Of a stretch of DNA of 64,000 bases, positions 1 through 8,907 are shown piece after piece (position 1 is the stretch's first letter; each line of letters starts with the position of its first letter). The position numbers and the translations under genes are program-made. A model generated the notes under the pieces. The model was not told the origin of the DNA and did not search any database. It worked only from the letters and a program-made list of their open reading frames with translations. This DNA comes from JAVKBW01 sp040222995. Its GTDB lineage: Bacteria; Pseudomonadota; Alphaproteobacteria; UBA8366; Aestuariispiraceae. The stretch spans positions 186,001 to 250,000 of the forward strand of contig JAVKBW010000039.1 in assembly GCA_040222995.1 (NCBI GenBank), given 5' to 3'.

Positions 1-68
1 TCGCGCCGAAGTCGATACGGCATAGTCCAAACAAGGGTTTTTCAAACGAACAGGGTCGGGCGCCGGTA

Positions 69-1025
69 ATGATCATCGACAATCTTCAATACGCCAACTG
101 GTCGGAAACGATTTTCCGCCAGATGCGCGACGGCAATGTCACGGCCGTCCACGCGACCATCGCCTATCATGAGAATTTCCGGGAAACCGTCGCCAATATC
201 GAACAGTGGAACCGCTGGTTTTCGGAATTCCCCGACCTGATCCAGTTTGCCGGCAGCGCAAAAGATGTTCGCACGGCCGAAAGGGAGGGACGCACGGCAA
301 TCCTGTTCGGGTTCCAGAACTGCTCGCCCATCGAAGATGACATTGGCCTGGTTGAAATTTGCCATAGCCTGGGCGCGCGGTTCATGCAGCTCAGCTACAA
401 CAACCAGTCCCTGCTGGCCACCGGATGGCAGGAACCGGAAGACCCCGGCATTACCCGCATGGGCCGCGAGGTGATCCGCGAGATGAACCGCGTCGGGCTG
501 GTGATCGACATGAGCCATTCCGCCGAGCGGTCGACGCTGGAAGCGATCGATCTGTCCGACAGGCCCATCGCGATTACCCATGCAAATCCGTCTTCCTGGC
601 GCGATACAAAGCGGAACAAGTCCGACGATGTCTTGCGTGCACTGGGCGAAAGCGGCGGCATGATCGGGTTTTCGCTTTATCCCAACCATCTGGCGGGGGG
701 CACCGACTGCCCGTTGGAGGAGTTCTGTGCCATGGTGGCCCGCACGGCGGAAATGATCGGCGCGGACCGTCTGGGAATCGGGTCGGACCTGGTGCAGGAC
801 CAACCCGACAGTGTCGTCGAATGGATGCGTGCCGGACGCTGGACCAGGTCCGCCGGGTCCGGCGCGACCTTCCCCCCCATGCCCGCCTGGTTCCGGGACA
901 ACCGCGACTTCGGCAATTTGGCAGACGGGCTGCGGGCCATCGGGTTCAGCGCGGATGAGGTCGCAGGCATCATGGGGTTGAACTGGCTGTCCTTCTATGA
1001 AAAGAGCTTCGGTCCGGCCCCGTGA
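69..1025 (+). CDS. Membrane dipeptidase (peptidase M19) family protein
   Basis: This 318-residue protein belongs to the M19 renal-dipeptidase family of zinc amidohydrolases. The family hydrolyses dipeptides or related amide substrates in a TIM-barrel with a binuclear zinc centre. Visible family motifs are LVIDMSHS near residue 145, ITHANPS near 170 and GIGSDL near 240, which carry barrel-strand His and Asp ligands. No signal peptide is present, so a cytoplasmic enzyme is likely despite the family name. The reading frame is open upstream to the window edge, but the ATG begins exactly where homologous proteins usually begin (MIIDNLQY). The gene overlaps the next gene by four bases. Neighbouring MttB, lyase and oxidoreductase genes suggest a substrate related to an N-methylated amino acid; this is inference. 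Confidence 0.85.
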   Translation: MIIDNLQYANWSETIFRQMRDGNVTAVHATIAYHENFRETVANIEQWNRWFSEFPDLIQFAGSAKDVRTAEREGRTAILFGFQNCSPIEDDIGLVEICHSLGARFMQLSYNNQSLLATGWQEPEDPGITRMGREVIREMNRVGLVIDMSHSAERSTLEAIDLSDRPIAITHANPSSWRDTKRNKSDDVLRALGESGGMIGFSLYPNHLAGGTDCPLEEFCAMVARTAEMIGADRLGIGSDLVQDQPDSVVEWMRAGRWTRSAGSGATFPPMPAWFRDNRDFGNLADGLRAIGFSADEVAGIMGLNWLSFYEKSFGPAP

Positions 1026-2662
1026 GCGAGACCGCGCACTTTCGACGGTCCCCCGATGACGTCATGCGCCTGTCGCGCATGGGAAGCTTCCATCCAAGTC
1101 GGCTGTCCTTCATGCAGACGCTTCTGCGGCGGCTGGAGCGGGAGAAATGGTCATTTGAACGGCGCCTTTTTCAGATCGACGCTCGCGGTGTGGGAGAGGC
1201 GGTCTACACCGTCCATGGACCCGACCGCGCCTATTCCCTGATCGCCTTCGGGCACGACCTGCCGGACGAAATGCGGTCGGACCGTGTGATCGCGACGGCG
1301 TGGGATGCGACCTTTGCACTGTTCGACGGCATCCCCCAACAGTCGGATATCAGGCGCCTTTCCGCACAAGTCCCCCTTCAGGAGGCCGGCCGCATTTCGG
1401 AACGGGAACTCTGCCTTTCCCGCGCAAACCGTTCGGCACGACTGTTCAACCACGTCGTCGACAGCCTTGCCGCGGGACGGCAGCCGGATGCCGGACAGGT
1501 GCGATCCGTCGGCTATCTGATGCGCACAACCGCGGTCTATGGGTCGGGCAAATTCGGGGCGGCAGACCGGTCGGATATCGCCGACCGCGCGGAATTGCGC
1601 GGACCTTTCCAGGCGGAAATGCTGACGGTCTGGCTGATCCGCACCTTTGTCCTGGACCTTGTTGAACATATGGCGCGCCTGAAGGGTGGGGATGCCGCCG
1701 TTTCTCTTGAACCGGGGCTGCGGCGGTCGCTTGGTATCGGAAATTCGACGGGGCTTGGCATGGCGCCGTTCCTGGTCAATCACCCGATCCTCCTGAACAA
1801 CTGGATGTTGGTGCGGGAAGAGGCGCTGGCGCGGGTGCGTGCGCAATCGGACGCGACGGACGATGCAATCCGACGGTTTCAGGACGGGCTTCACGCCGCC
1901 CGCGAAAACGCCGCGATCTGGCAGTCGGATCATCCGCTGCAGCAGCAGAAACTTTCGGACCTCAGAGGCGATCTGGATCAGATCGCCACCCGGACTTTGG
2001 ACGGACAGGATCACCCCTGGAACCGGCTTTGGGTCTGGGGACAGGAGAATTTGCATTTTGAGGGGCAGGAGGCATTGGCATCCCTCCTTATCGATGCGCA
2101 CCCGGAGCTGGTCGACGGTCTGTCGGACTGCATGGATGCCGACGAAGATCGCGGTTTCCGGATTGACGGTTCGATGACCGTGGCACGGCTGATGGGCATT
2201 CTGCAGTCCAACTACCATTGGGCCCTGGATCAGGACTATGACGCCCCCCAGGGACAAGCGCGCTTCTGGTATGTATCCGAAGAAAAACTGGAACCCCGGT
2301 TGGGGGAACGGTTCGAGGAACCGGGCGCGGACTACGAACAGCCGCTTGCCGTCGGCCGGGATGCGAAGCGACTGTATCAATCCCTTTCCGATTGGGATGG
2401 TTCGGAAACCCTTTCGGAATTTCTTCTGGCCCATCCGGAACATCGCCACATGGTGCGCCGCGCACAACGGTCTGTGCGATACCCGTTCAGTGAAATCCAC
2501 GACAATCTGATTGCAGCCGACATGCTTCCCATCGACATGCTTCGCTGCAAGCTGTCCTTCTTCGGTGCGACGCGATTCGATCCGCGGTCCGACCGATGGG
2601 TTCGCATCTGCATGTATCAGGATGCGCCTTTCCCCAACGAACTGCTGGAGTCGACCACGTGA
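1022..2662 (+). CDS. Conserved protein of unknown function, 546 aa
   Basis: I do not recognise a named domain. The protein is soluble-looking, without a signal peptide or membrane segments, and rich in Arg and Asp. A glycine-rich stretch, GIGNSTGLGM near residue 240, followed by NHPILLNNW, looks like a conserved core. The GTG start overlaps the stop of the M19 gene and its own stop overlaps the start of the DUF3726 gene (GTGA), so the three are very likely translated together. That coupling suggests the two unknown proteins work as a pair with the dipeptidase. The function cannot be assigned from sequence alone. Confidence 0.75.
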   Translation: MSETAHFRRSPDDVMRLSRMGSFHPSRLSFMQTLLRRLEREKWSFERRLFQIDARGVGEAVYTVHGPDRAYSLIAFGHDLPDEMRSDRVIATAWDATFALFDGIPQQSDIRRLSAQVPLQEAGRISERELCLSRANRSARLFNHVVDSLAAGRQPDAGQVRSVGYLMRTTAVYGSGKFGAADRSDIADRAELRGPFQAEMLTVWLIRTFVLDLVEHMARLKGGDAAVSLEPGLRRSLGIGNSTGLGMAPFLVNHPILLNNWMLVREEALARVRAQSDATDDAIRRFQDGLHAARENAAIWQSDHPLQQQKLSDLRGDLDQIATRTLDGQDHPWNRLWVWGQENLHFEGQEALASLLIDAHPELVDGLSDCMDADEDRGFRIDGSMTVARLMGILQSNYHWALDQDYDAPQGQARFWYVSEEKLEPRLGERFEEPGADYEQPLAVGRDAKRLYQSLSDWDGSETLSEFLLAHPEHRHMVRRAQRSVRYPFSEIHDNLIAADMLPIDMLRCKLSFFGATRFDPRSDRWVRICMYQDAPFPNELLESTT

Positions 2663-3360
2663 CGGACCCGACCCAGCAAGGTTTCGTCTCGCCACCGTCA
2701 AGCGGGATGATTGCTCTATCAAAAGGCGAAGCGGTAAGCCTTGCGCAGAAAGCTGCCAAGGGTGTCGGATACTCGTGGGGAGAAGCCGAAGACATCGGCG
2801 CGATCATTCGGCGGGCAGGTGGCAATCACCAATTACTTTTGACTTACCTAGCGACCTATCTTTCGAGCGTAGAATTTGTTCCTCCACAACCGGTTTCGGT
2901 TTCCGGTGGTTGGCGATCCATCGACAATGCGCATTGCCCTCTGCGTCTTGGAGTTGCTCTTTTGGATTCGACTTGGCCGGATCCGTCAATGACCCTTTCC
3001 CTTGGAAACATTCGGTATCCAGTCCTGTTTTTTGAGTTTCTTCCGCCTTTATTGGCTCAGACGAAGCAAATCGCGAAGTTCCATTGCCGCAGCTACACCG
3101 TTGCCTTCTCGGAAGACGGCACTGCAAGTTACCGCAGCGCCGGGGAATGGAAGGACGTAGCGGAAGACACGCGCTTAACGTTTGAAACACGAGACGATGC
3201 TTACAAGTTTCGCCCGCTGGATACCTCGCAATTCGAAAGAGTTGCTGTGCAACGTGAAATCGTGGAAGCGCTACAAGCTTTAGCACATCGCACCTATGCG
3301 CCGGAAACCGAAGCATCCCGCGCCCGCGGCGCGGGGTCGGGTCAACCGGATACGGACTGA
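2659..3360 (+). CDS. DUF3726 domain protein
   Basis: The protein has about 233 residues. The stretch from residue 20 (ALSKGEAVSLAQKAAKGVG, then YSWGEAEDIG) matches what I remember of DUF3726 proteins, which begin with a helix carrying a KAARGAG-SWGLAEE pattern. No function is known for the family. I chose GTG at 2659 because it overlaps the upstream stop codon; an in-frame ATG 63 bases earlier would lie deep inside the preceding gene. From about base 2800 on, the sequence is visibly richer in A and T than the neighbouring genes. The C-terminal 15 residues are low-complexity and may be poorly conserved. Confidence 0.7.
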   Translation: MTDPTQQGFVSPPSSGMIALSKGEAVSLAQKAAKGVGYSWGEAEDIGAIIRRAGGNHQLLLTYLATYLSSVEFVPPQPVSVSGGWRSIDNAHCPLRLGVALLDSTWPDPSMTLSLGNIRYPVLFFEFLPPLLAQTKQIAKFHCRSYTVAFSEDGTASYRSAGEWKDVAEDTRLTFETRDDAYKFRPLDTSQFERVAVQREIVEALQALAHRTYAPETEASRARGAGSGQPDTD

Positions 3361-3457
3361 CCCCCACAAAAAGGAAAACCCTGATTTCTTTCCAACCCGC
3401 GCCCTTTCGCGGGTGGAAGATCGTGCTTGATTCAAAAAAATAACAAGATTATACATT

Positions 3458-3467
3458 TTGCACACAA
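3458..3467. promoter_or_regulatory. Candidate GntR/FCD operator
   Basis: TTGCACACAA lies 26 bases before the GntR gene start. It agrees at 8 of 10 positions with the perfect palindrome TTGTATACAA found before matR in this window. FCD-type GntR proteins commonly bind such GT-AC palindromes, and autoregulation would be typical. The assignment is inference from position and similarity. Confidence 0.35.
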
Positions 3468-3493
3468 TACGCATTCAAGGAGCGATTGCGCCG

Positions 3494-4195
3494 ATGAACA
3501 AGAAGGATCAATGCCTGACGGAACTGCGCCGCCGCATCCTGACGCTGGCGCTGTCGCCCGGCGAAGTGTTGGACGAGGTGACGCTGGCGGAAGCGTTCGG
3601 CCTGTCCCGCACGCCGATGCGTGAAATCCTGCAGCGGCTGTCCGGCGAAGGCTATGTGACCCTGGAAAAGAACCGCAGCGCCCAGGTTTCCCCCATGGAC
3701 TTCCGCACCATGCATGACTTCTTTCAAACCGCGCCGATGATCTATGCGGCGACGTCACGGCTGGCGGCGGAAAACGCCACCCCGTCCAGCATCGCCGTTC
3801 TGAAAGACACGCAGGCCAAGTTCCGCGCCGCCCACGATGCGGGTGAAGCCGGCGACATGGTGATGTTCAATCACGTATTTCATGAACAGATCGGCGCGAT
3901 GGCGGCGAACCCCTACCTGACGCCCAGCCTGCACCGGCTGCTGATCGATCATACCCGGATGAGCCAGACCTTCTATCGCCCGCGGTCCAGCAAGGAAAAG
4001 ACACGCATCGACACGGCCAACCATCAGCATGACGAACTGATCGACGCGATTGCCACACACGAACCCGCCCGCGCGGTCCAGATCACGCTGGAACATTGGG
4101 AACTGTCCCGCAATCAGATCGAACTTTATGTCCGACCGGACCCGCTGCCGGTCGACCCCAGCGCCTATGAAGGGGGTAAGTCCAATGCGCTTTGA
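3494..4195 (+). CDS. GntR family transcriptional regulator, FCD subfamily
   Basis: This 233-residue regulator has an N-terminal winged helix-turn-helix (ELRRRILTLALSPGEVLDE, then FGLSRTPMREIL) and an all-helical FCD effector domain from about residue 75, with the usual acidic/His metal or ligand positions (FNHVFHEQI, HDELIDAI). The ATG at 3494 has AGGAG about 10 bases upstream; an in-frame ATG 36 bases earlier lacks one. The downstream lyase gene starts inside the last codons of this gene, so regulator and operon are co-transcribed. It probably senses the substrate or an intermediate of the MttB-containing pathway. Confidence 0.9.
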   Translation: MNKKDQCLTELRRRILTLALSPGEVLDEVTLAEAFGLSRTPMREILQRLSGEGYVTLEKNRSAQVSPMDFRTMHDFFQTAPMIYAATSRLAAENATPSSIAVLKDTQAKFRAAHDAGEAGDMVMFNHVFHEQIGAMAANPYLTPSLHRLLIDHTRMSQTFYRPRSSKEKTRIDTANHQHDELIDAIATHEPARAVQITLEHWELSRNQIELYVRPDPLPVDPSAYEGGKSNAL

Positions 4196-5090
4196 AGGCA
4201 TATACACGCCTGTCGCAACGCCGTGCCGGGACGATTTTTCGATCGACAAGGACCGCTTTGCAGAGGTGATCGAATTCCTGATCGCTTCCGGCGTCCATGG
4301 CCTTATCATTGCCGGGTCGACCGGGGAATATTACGCCCACACGCCGGAAGAGCGCATCGACCTGATGGGTTTCGCCAAGGACGTAATCGGGGGCCGGCTG
4401 CCGCTCATCGTCGGGACCGGCGCGATCCGTACGGAAGATTCCATCGAATTCGCGAAGGCCGCAAAGGCGATTGGCGCGGACGCCCTCCTGGTTGCGACGC
4501 CACCCTATGCCTATCCGACCGGACGCGAAATCGCCCTGCATGCGCTTGCCATCGACCGAGCGGCGAACCTGCCGGTCATGCTTTACAACTATCCCGGCCG
4601 GATGAGCGTCAACATGGACGAAGAAACGTTGGACCGTGTCGGCCGCAGCCCGAATTTCTGTGCGATCAAGGAAAGTTCCGGCGACGTGAACCGGCTGCAT
4701 ATGCTGGCACGGGATTATCCGCATATCGCGCTGTCCTGCGGCATGGACGATCAAGCGCTTGAATTCTTCGCCTGGGGTGCGCGGTCCTGGGTCTGTGCCG
4801 GGTCGAATTTCGCGCCGGAGGCGCATATCGCCCTCTATCGGGCTTGCGCCGTCGAAGGGAATTTCGACAAGGGCCGGCGCATCATGATGGCAATGCTGCC
4901 ACTGATGAGCATCCTGGAACAAAGCGGCAAGTTCGTCCAATGCGTCAAATTCGGCCTTAGCCTGCGCGGGATCGACGCCGGGCCGCCGCGCCTGCCACTG
5001 CGGCCGCTGAACAAGGATGACAAGCGCGCCGTGACCGAAGTGGTCCGTACCATGAACACCGCCATCGCGGCGATCGAGAAGGAAGGCTGA
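4185..5090 (+). CDS. Dihydrodipicolinate synthase/N-acetylneuraminate lyase family protein
   Basis: This class I aldolase-type TIM barrel of 301 residues forms a Schiff base through Lys162 in CAIKESSGD. Tyr in YNYPGR (about 134-136) and the GSTGEYY loop (about 45) match the family catalytic pattern. Members split or form pyruvate-type compounds or deaminate cyclic hydroxyprolines, so the exact reaction is open. The start ATG lies inside the end of the GntR gene and is preceded by AGGGGG. The stop is followed one base later by the aldehyde dehydrogenase start. A lyase followed by an aldehyde dehydrogenase is the arrangement seen in hydroxyproline and sugar-acid breakdown, where the lyase product is an aldehyde. 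True DapA is unlikely given the catabolic context. Confidence 0.85.
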   Translation: MRFEGIYTPVATPCRDDFSIDKDRFAEVIEFLIASGVHGLIIAGSTGEYYAHTPEERIDLMGFAKDVIGGRLPLIVGTGAIRTEDSIEFAKAAKAIGADALLVATPPYAYPTGREIALHALAIDRAANLPVMLYNYPGRMSVNMDEETLDRVGRSPNFCAIKESSGDVNRLHMLARDYPHIALSCGMDDQALEFFAWGARSWVCAGSNFAPEAHIALYRACAVEGNFDKGRRIMMAMLPLMSILEQSGKFVQCVKFGLSLRGIDAGPPRLPLRPLNKDDKRAVTEVVRTMNTAIAAIEKEG

Positions 5091-5091
5091 G

Positions 5092-6600
5092 ATGAGTGAT
5101 CTTCTGACCCGTGAGGAATACGCCGCAATCGCCGCGGAAATCGATTATCCCAGGGCGGCTTTCATCGATGGAAAATACCGCAAGGGCAGCGGTGGGAAGC
5201 TGACCACCGTAAACCCGGCAACCGGTAAAACCATTGTCGAAATCGCCGCCTGCGATGCGAAAGACGTCGACTTCGCGGTCAAAAAAGCGCGCGAAGCCTT
5301 CGAACAGGGACACTGGTCGAAACGCCACCCCGCAGAACGCAAGGATATCCTGATCCGGCTGTGCAAACTGATCACGCGAAATCGCCGCGAACTGGCGGTC
5401 ATGGAAAGCGTCGACAGTGGAAAGCCGATCCGCGACTGCGAGACGATCGATATTCCGGAGACAATCCATTGCATCAAATGGCACGCCGAAGCGGTCGACA
5501 AGATCTATGACCAGACGGGCCCCAGCGGCGATGACGCGATTTCCATGATCGTGCGGGAACCTGTCGGCGTTGTCGCCGCGGTCCTGCCGTGGAATTTCCC
5601 GCTTCTGATGCTGGCATGGAAAATCGGTCCGGCTTTGGCCGCCGGTAATTCCGTCATCGTCAAGCCGGCGGAACAGACGTCGCTGACGGCGCTGCGCGTT
5701 GCCGAACTGGCGCATGAAGCGGGTATCCCCCGCGGCGTATTACAGGTTCTGCCGGGCGACGGGCCGTCCGTCGGGGAACCGCTGGGTCTGCATCCGGACG
5801 TGGACATGGTCAGTTTCACGGGATCCACCGAAACCGGGCGCCGCTTCCTGCGTTATGCCGCCGACAGCAATCTTAAGCGTGTCGTTCTGGAATGCGGCGG
5901 CAAGAACCCGGCCATCGTCCTGGACGACGCGGAAGACCTGGACCTGGTCGCGGGCCATGTGGTCAACGCCGCGTTCTGGAATATGGGTGAAAACTGTTCC
6001 GCCAATTCACGCCTGATTGTCCACCGGGCGGTGAAGGACGACCTGATGAAACGAATCGTTGCACGCGCACGGGACTGGAAAACCGGCGACCCGTTGGACC
6101 CGGCAAACCATCTGGGCGCGCTGGTCGATGCGGATCATTGCAAGAAGGTCGCATCCTATCTGAAGACCGGAAAGAAGGGACCGGAAGCGTTGATCGGCGG
6201 CAAGGCCAAAGGCGCCTTTGTAGAGCCGACCATCTTCGACGGGGTCAAACCCGGCGACAAGCTGGCACGCGAAGAAATCTTCGGTCCCGTTCTGTCGGTG
6301 ATCACGGTGTCGTCCATGGAAGAAGCGATCGAGGTCGCGAACGACACCGACTACGGTCTGGCCGCGTCCGTCTTTACCGCGAATGCAAAACGCGCGATCC
6401 GTGCTGCACGCGCCATCCGTGCCGGAACTGTCACCGTCAACTGCTATGGGGAAGGCGATATCTCTACCCCGTTCGGCGGCTATAAGCAGTCCGGCTTCGG
6501 TGGACGGGACAACGGTCTTCACGCCCATGATCAATACACGGAAGTGAAGACTATCTGGATCGACCTCAGCGATTCAGCGCCGGGGGAGAGCGTGGAATGA
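5092..6600 (+). CDS. NAD(P)-dependent aldehyde dehydrogenase
   Basis: This 502-residue aldehyde dehydrogenase has the complete active site: VLPWNFP near 162, KPAEQT near 188, the glycine motif FTGSTETG near 240, general base Glu267 in LECGGK, and nucleophile Cys302 in GENCSA. It oxidises an aldehyde to the acid with NAD(P)+. By pattern it resembles the amine-derived aldehyde dehydrogenases (PuuC or betaine-aldehyde type) more than semialdehyde-specific ones, but substrate cannot be read off. The start codon begins one base after the lyase stop. The stop overlaps the MttB gene start (ATGA). It likely acts on the aldehyde released by the lyase or by the FAD oxidoreductase of this operon. Confidence 0.92.
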   Translation: MSDLLTREEYAAIAAEIDYPRAAFIDGKYRKGSGGKLTTVNPATGKTIVEIAACDAKDVDFAVKKAREAFEQGHWSKRHPAERKDILIRLCKLITRNRRELAVMESVDSGKPIRDCETIDIPETIHCIKWHAEAVDKIYDQTGPSGDDAISMIVREPVGVVAAVLPWNFPLLMLAWKIGPALAAGNSVIVKPAEQTSLTALRVAELAHEAGIPRGVLQVLPGDGPSVGEPLGLHPDVDMVSFTGSTETGRRFLRYAADSNLKRVVLECGGKNPAIVLDDAEDLDLVAGHVVNAAFWNMGENCSANSRLIVHRAVKDDLMKRIVARARDWKTGDPLDPANHLGALVDADHCKKVASYLKTGKKGPEALIGGKAKGAFVEPTIFDGVKPGDKLAREEIFGPVLSVITVSSMEEAIEVANDTDYGLAASVFTANAKRAIRAARAIRAGTVTVNCYGEGDISTPFGGYKQSGFGGRDNGLHAHDQYTEVKTIWIDLSDSAPGESVE

Positions 6601-8165
6601 ACGCCGTCGCGGAAACCGAACCCCGCGCAGCGCGGCGCGGCGGGCGGCTGGCACGGCGGGAATTGCGGACCGACCGGGCCAGCAGTTCCAGGATGCTGCC
6701 CGCCCTGAAGCGGAACCTGCCCCTGGTCGAACCGATGGACCAGGAACAGGTGGAACGGATCGACAATGCGTCCATGGCGATCCTGGAAGATGTCGGCGTC
6801 GTCTTCCGCGACGACCAGGCGCTGGCGGACTGGCGCGGCGCAGGGGCAAAGGTGGTTGGCGACCGTGTCTATCTGGACCGGCATATGGTGCGGGATCTGA
6901 TTTCGACGATCCCCGAAACCTTCACGCTTCACGCGCGCAATCCGGCAAACAGTGTGCCCTTGGGCGGGCCGCATTCGATTTTCGTGCCCATGACAGGTGC
7001 ACCCTATCTGCGCGACCTGGACGATGTGCGGCGATACCCGACACTGGACGACCTGGCCATGTTCCACAAACTGGCGCACGTATCCCCCGCACTGCATTCA
7101 TCCGCCCATCATATCGTGGAACCGATGGATCACGTGATATCGCACCGGCATCTGCGCATCACCTATTCATCCATGAAGTATTCGGACAAGATCTTCATGG
7201 GCATGACGACGTCGCCGAAGAATGCCGAAGATGTCCTGGACATGTGCGCGATCCTTTTCGGGGACGAGTATCTGGAAACCCATCCGGTCGTCGTCGGCAA
7301 CTGCAACGGCAACTCGCCGCTGGTCTGGGACGAAGTGATGTTGGGTGCCATGCGCGCCTTCAACAAACGGAACCAGCCGGTTCTTTGCTCACCTTTTGTA
7401 TTGGGCGGTGCAAACACACCGGCATCGACCGCGCCGGCCGTTGCGCAACTGAATGCGGAGGCGCTATCGGCACTGGCCTATACCCAGGTGGTGCGCAAGG
7501 GCTGCCCAGCGATCTACGGCCATTACCTGTCGACCGTGTCGATGCAGTCGGGTGCACCGATGGCCGGCACACCGGAAATCAGCCTGATGAATTTCATGAT
7601 CGGCCAGATGGCGCGGTACTATCGCGTGCCGTGGCGCACGTCGAACACGCTGGGCGGCGCAAAGACATTCGACGCACAGGCCGGATACGAAAGCGCCTGG
7701 ACCCTGAATGCCGTCCTCATGGCCGGGGCAAACTACATCTGGCATTCCGCCGGCTGGAACGAAGCAGGCATGCATTGTTCCGTCGCCAAATTTATCGTCG
7801 ATGCGGAACAGTGCGCCATGGGTCACCGGATGGCGAGCGGCATAAACTGGGACGATTTCGACGAAGCATTGACCGCCGTGCGCGATGTCGGGCCGGGCGG
7901 CCATTATCTGGGCCACCCGCACACACAGGCGAATTTCCAGCGCGCTTTCTTCATGCCGAAATTGTTCGACAATAATTCCATCGAACAATGGATCGCCGAA
8001 GGCAGCGTCGAAATCACCGCCCGGGCGCTGAAGGAAGCCCGTGCCATGCTGGACGCCTATGAGGAACCCAGGCTGGACGAAGCGAAGAATGAGGAACTCC
8101 TGGACTATATCGCGCGCCGCGAACGGGAAATTCCCGCCGTGGACGCCCTGAACAACGAGCATTGA
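6597..8165 (+). CDS. Trimethylamine methyltransferase (MttB) superfamily protein, non-pyrrolysine
   Basis: The 522-residue protein is an MttB-superfamily corrinoid methyltransferase: a TIM barrel that transfers a methyl group from a quaternary or tertiary amine to a cognate corrinoid protein. Family signals are IDNASMAILEDVGV near residue 57 and GPGGHYLGHPHT near 430. The frame contains no in-frame UAG, so it is a non-Pyl member like glycine-betaine, proline-betaine or carnitine methyltransferases. The N-terminus is arginine-rich (AARRGGRLARRELR), as is common in alphaproteobacterial members. It is translationally coupled to the aldehyde dehydrogenase (ATGA). No corrinoid protein gene lies nearby, so it must borrow one from elsewhere. 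The substrate is unknown; it is clearly distinct from the paralogue at 58.5-60.1 kb. Confidence 0.88.
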   Translation: MNAVAETEPRAARRGGRLARRELRTDRASSSRMLPALKRNLPLVEPMDQEQVERIDNASMAILEDVGVVFRDDQALADWRGAGAKVVGDRVYLDRHMVRDLISTIPETFTLHARNPANSVPLGGPHSIFVPMTGAPYLRDLDDVRRYPTLDDLAMFHKLAHVSPALHSSAHHIVEPMDHVISHRHLRITYSSMKYSDKIFMGMTTSPKNAEDVLDMCAILFGDEYLETHPVVVGNCNGNSPLVWDEVMLGAMRAFNKRNQPVLCSPFVLGGANTPASTAPAVAQLNAEALSALAYTQVVRKGCPAIYGHYLSTVSMQSGAPMAGTPEISLMNFMIGQMARYYRVPWRTSNTLGGAKTFDAQAGYESAWTLNAVLMAGANYIWHSAGWNEAGMHCSVAKFIVDAEQCAMGHRMASGINWDDFDEALTAVRDVGPGGHYLGHPHTQANFQRAFFMPKLFDNNSIEQWIAEGSVEITARALKEARAMLDAYEEPRLDEAKNEELLDYIARREREIPAVDALNNEH

Positions 8166-8169
8166 TCCG

Positions 8170-8907
8170 ATGCCCAATCTGACCGGAAAGAAAGTCCTGA
8201 TCACCGGTGCCGCGGGCGGCATGGGAAAGGCTATGGTGCGGCGTTTCCAGGCGGCAGGCGCACTGGTCTGCGGCACGGACATTCAAACCGACGGGATCGA
8301 AGGTGCGGAGGCGGTGATTGCCGGGTCGTTGACCGACAAACCCTTTGCGGACAGCCTGCCGGAAACCGCGCAGGCCGCACTGGGCGGGCTGGATATTGTC
8401 GTCAACAACGCAGGACTGATGCGCCGTGGCGTCATAACCGATGCGACGGACGAAGATTTCGAACTGTCCTATGCCGTCAATGTCGAAGCACCGTTTCGCA
8501 TCTGCCGGGCGGCCATCCCCATCCTTAACGCGGCGGGCGGGGGTGCCATCGTTAATGTGGCGTCCTGCTGGGGTGTGCATCCGGGTCCGGGCCATCCAAT
8601 CTATATCTCTACAAAGGCGGCGCTGGCATCGCTGACGCAATGCCTTGGGCGGGATCATGCCCACCAGGGCATTCGCGTGAACGCCGTCTGTCCGAACGAA
8701 GTCGATACGCCGATGCTGCGGACCGGGTTCCAAATTCGCGGACTGGACCCCGAAAACGGTATCGCGGAACTGGACCGGTCGGTGCCGCTGGGTCGCATCG
8801 CCCAACCCGAAGACATTGCCGACGTCGCTGTCTTTCTTGCATCCGACGACGCGCGATACATGTGCGGTGCACTGGTCGAAGTCAGCGGCGGAAAGGCCGT
8901 CGCATGA
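8170..8907 (+). CDS. Short-chain dehydrogenase/reductase (SDR)
   Basis: A classical 245-residue SDR. The Rossmann motif TGAAGGMG is at residues 13-20, NNAG at about 80, and the catalytic Ser-Tyr-Lys set appears as ASCWG followed by YISTK. The sequence ends with the usual SGGKAVA-type C-terminus. It probably oxidises or reduces a secondary alcohol/ketone with NAD(P). The start is four bases after the MttB stop, with no separate strong ribosome site, and its stop overlaps the next SDR start. Two successive SDRs suggest two alcohol/ketone steps or one heteromeric enzyme in the same pathway. Confidence 0.88.
   Translation: MPNLTGKKVLITGAAGGMGKAMVRRFQAAGALVCGTDIQTDGIEGAEAVIAGSLTDKPFADSLPETAQAALGGLDIVVNNAGLMRRGVITDATDEDFELSYAVNVEAPFRICRAAIPILNAAGGGAIVNVASCWGVHPGPGHPIYISTKAALASLTQCLGRDHAHQGIRVNAVCPNEVDTPMLRTGFQIRGLDPENGIAELDRSVPLGRIAQPEDIADVAVFLASDDARYMCGALVEVSGGKAVA

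Noticed and set aside
1151..2722. 523-codon minus-strand frame
   Set aside because: Shadow of the 546-residue gene in the antisense frame; composition is typical of high-GC shadow frames and no family pattern is visible.
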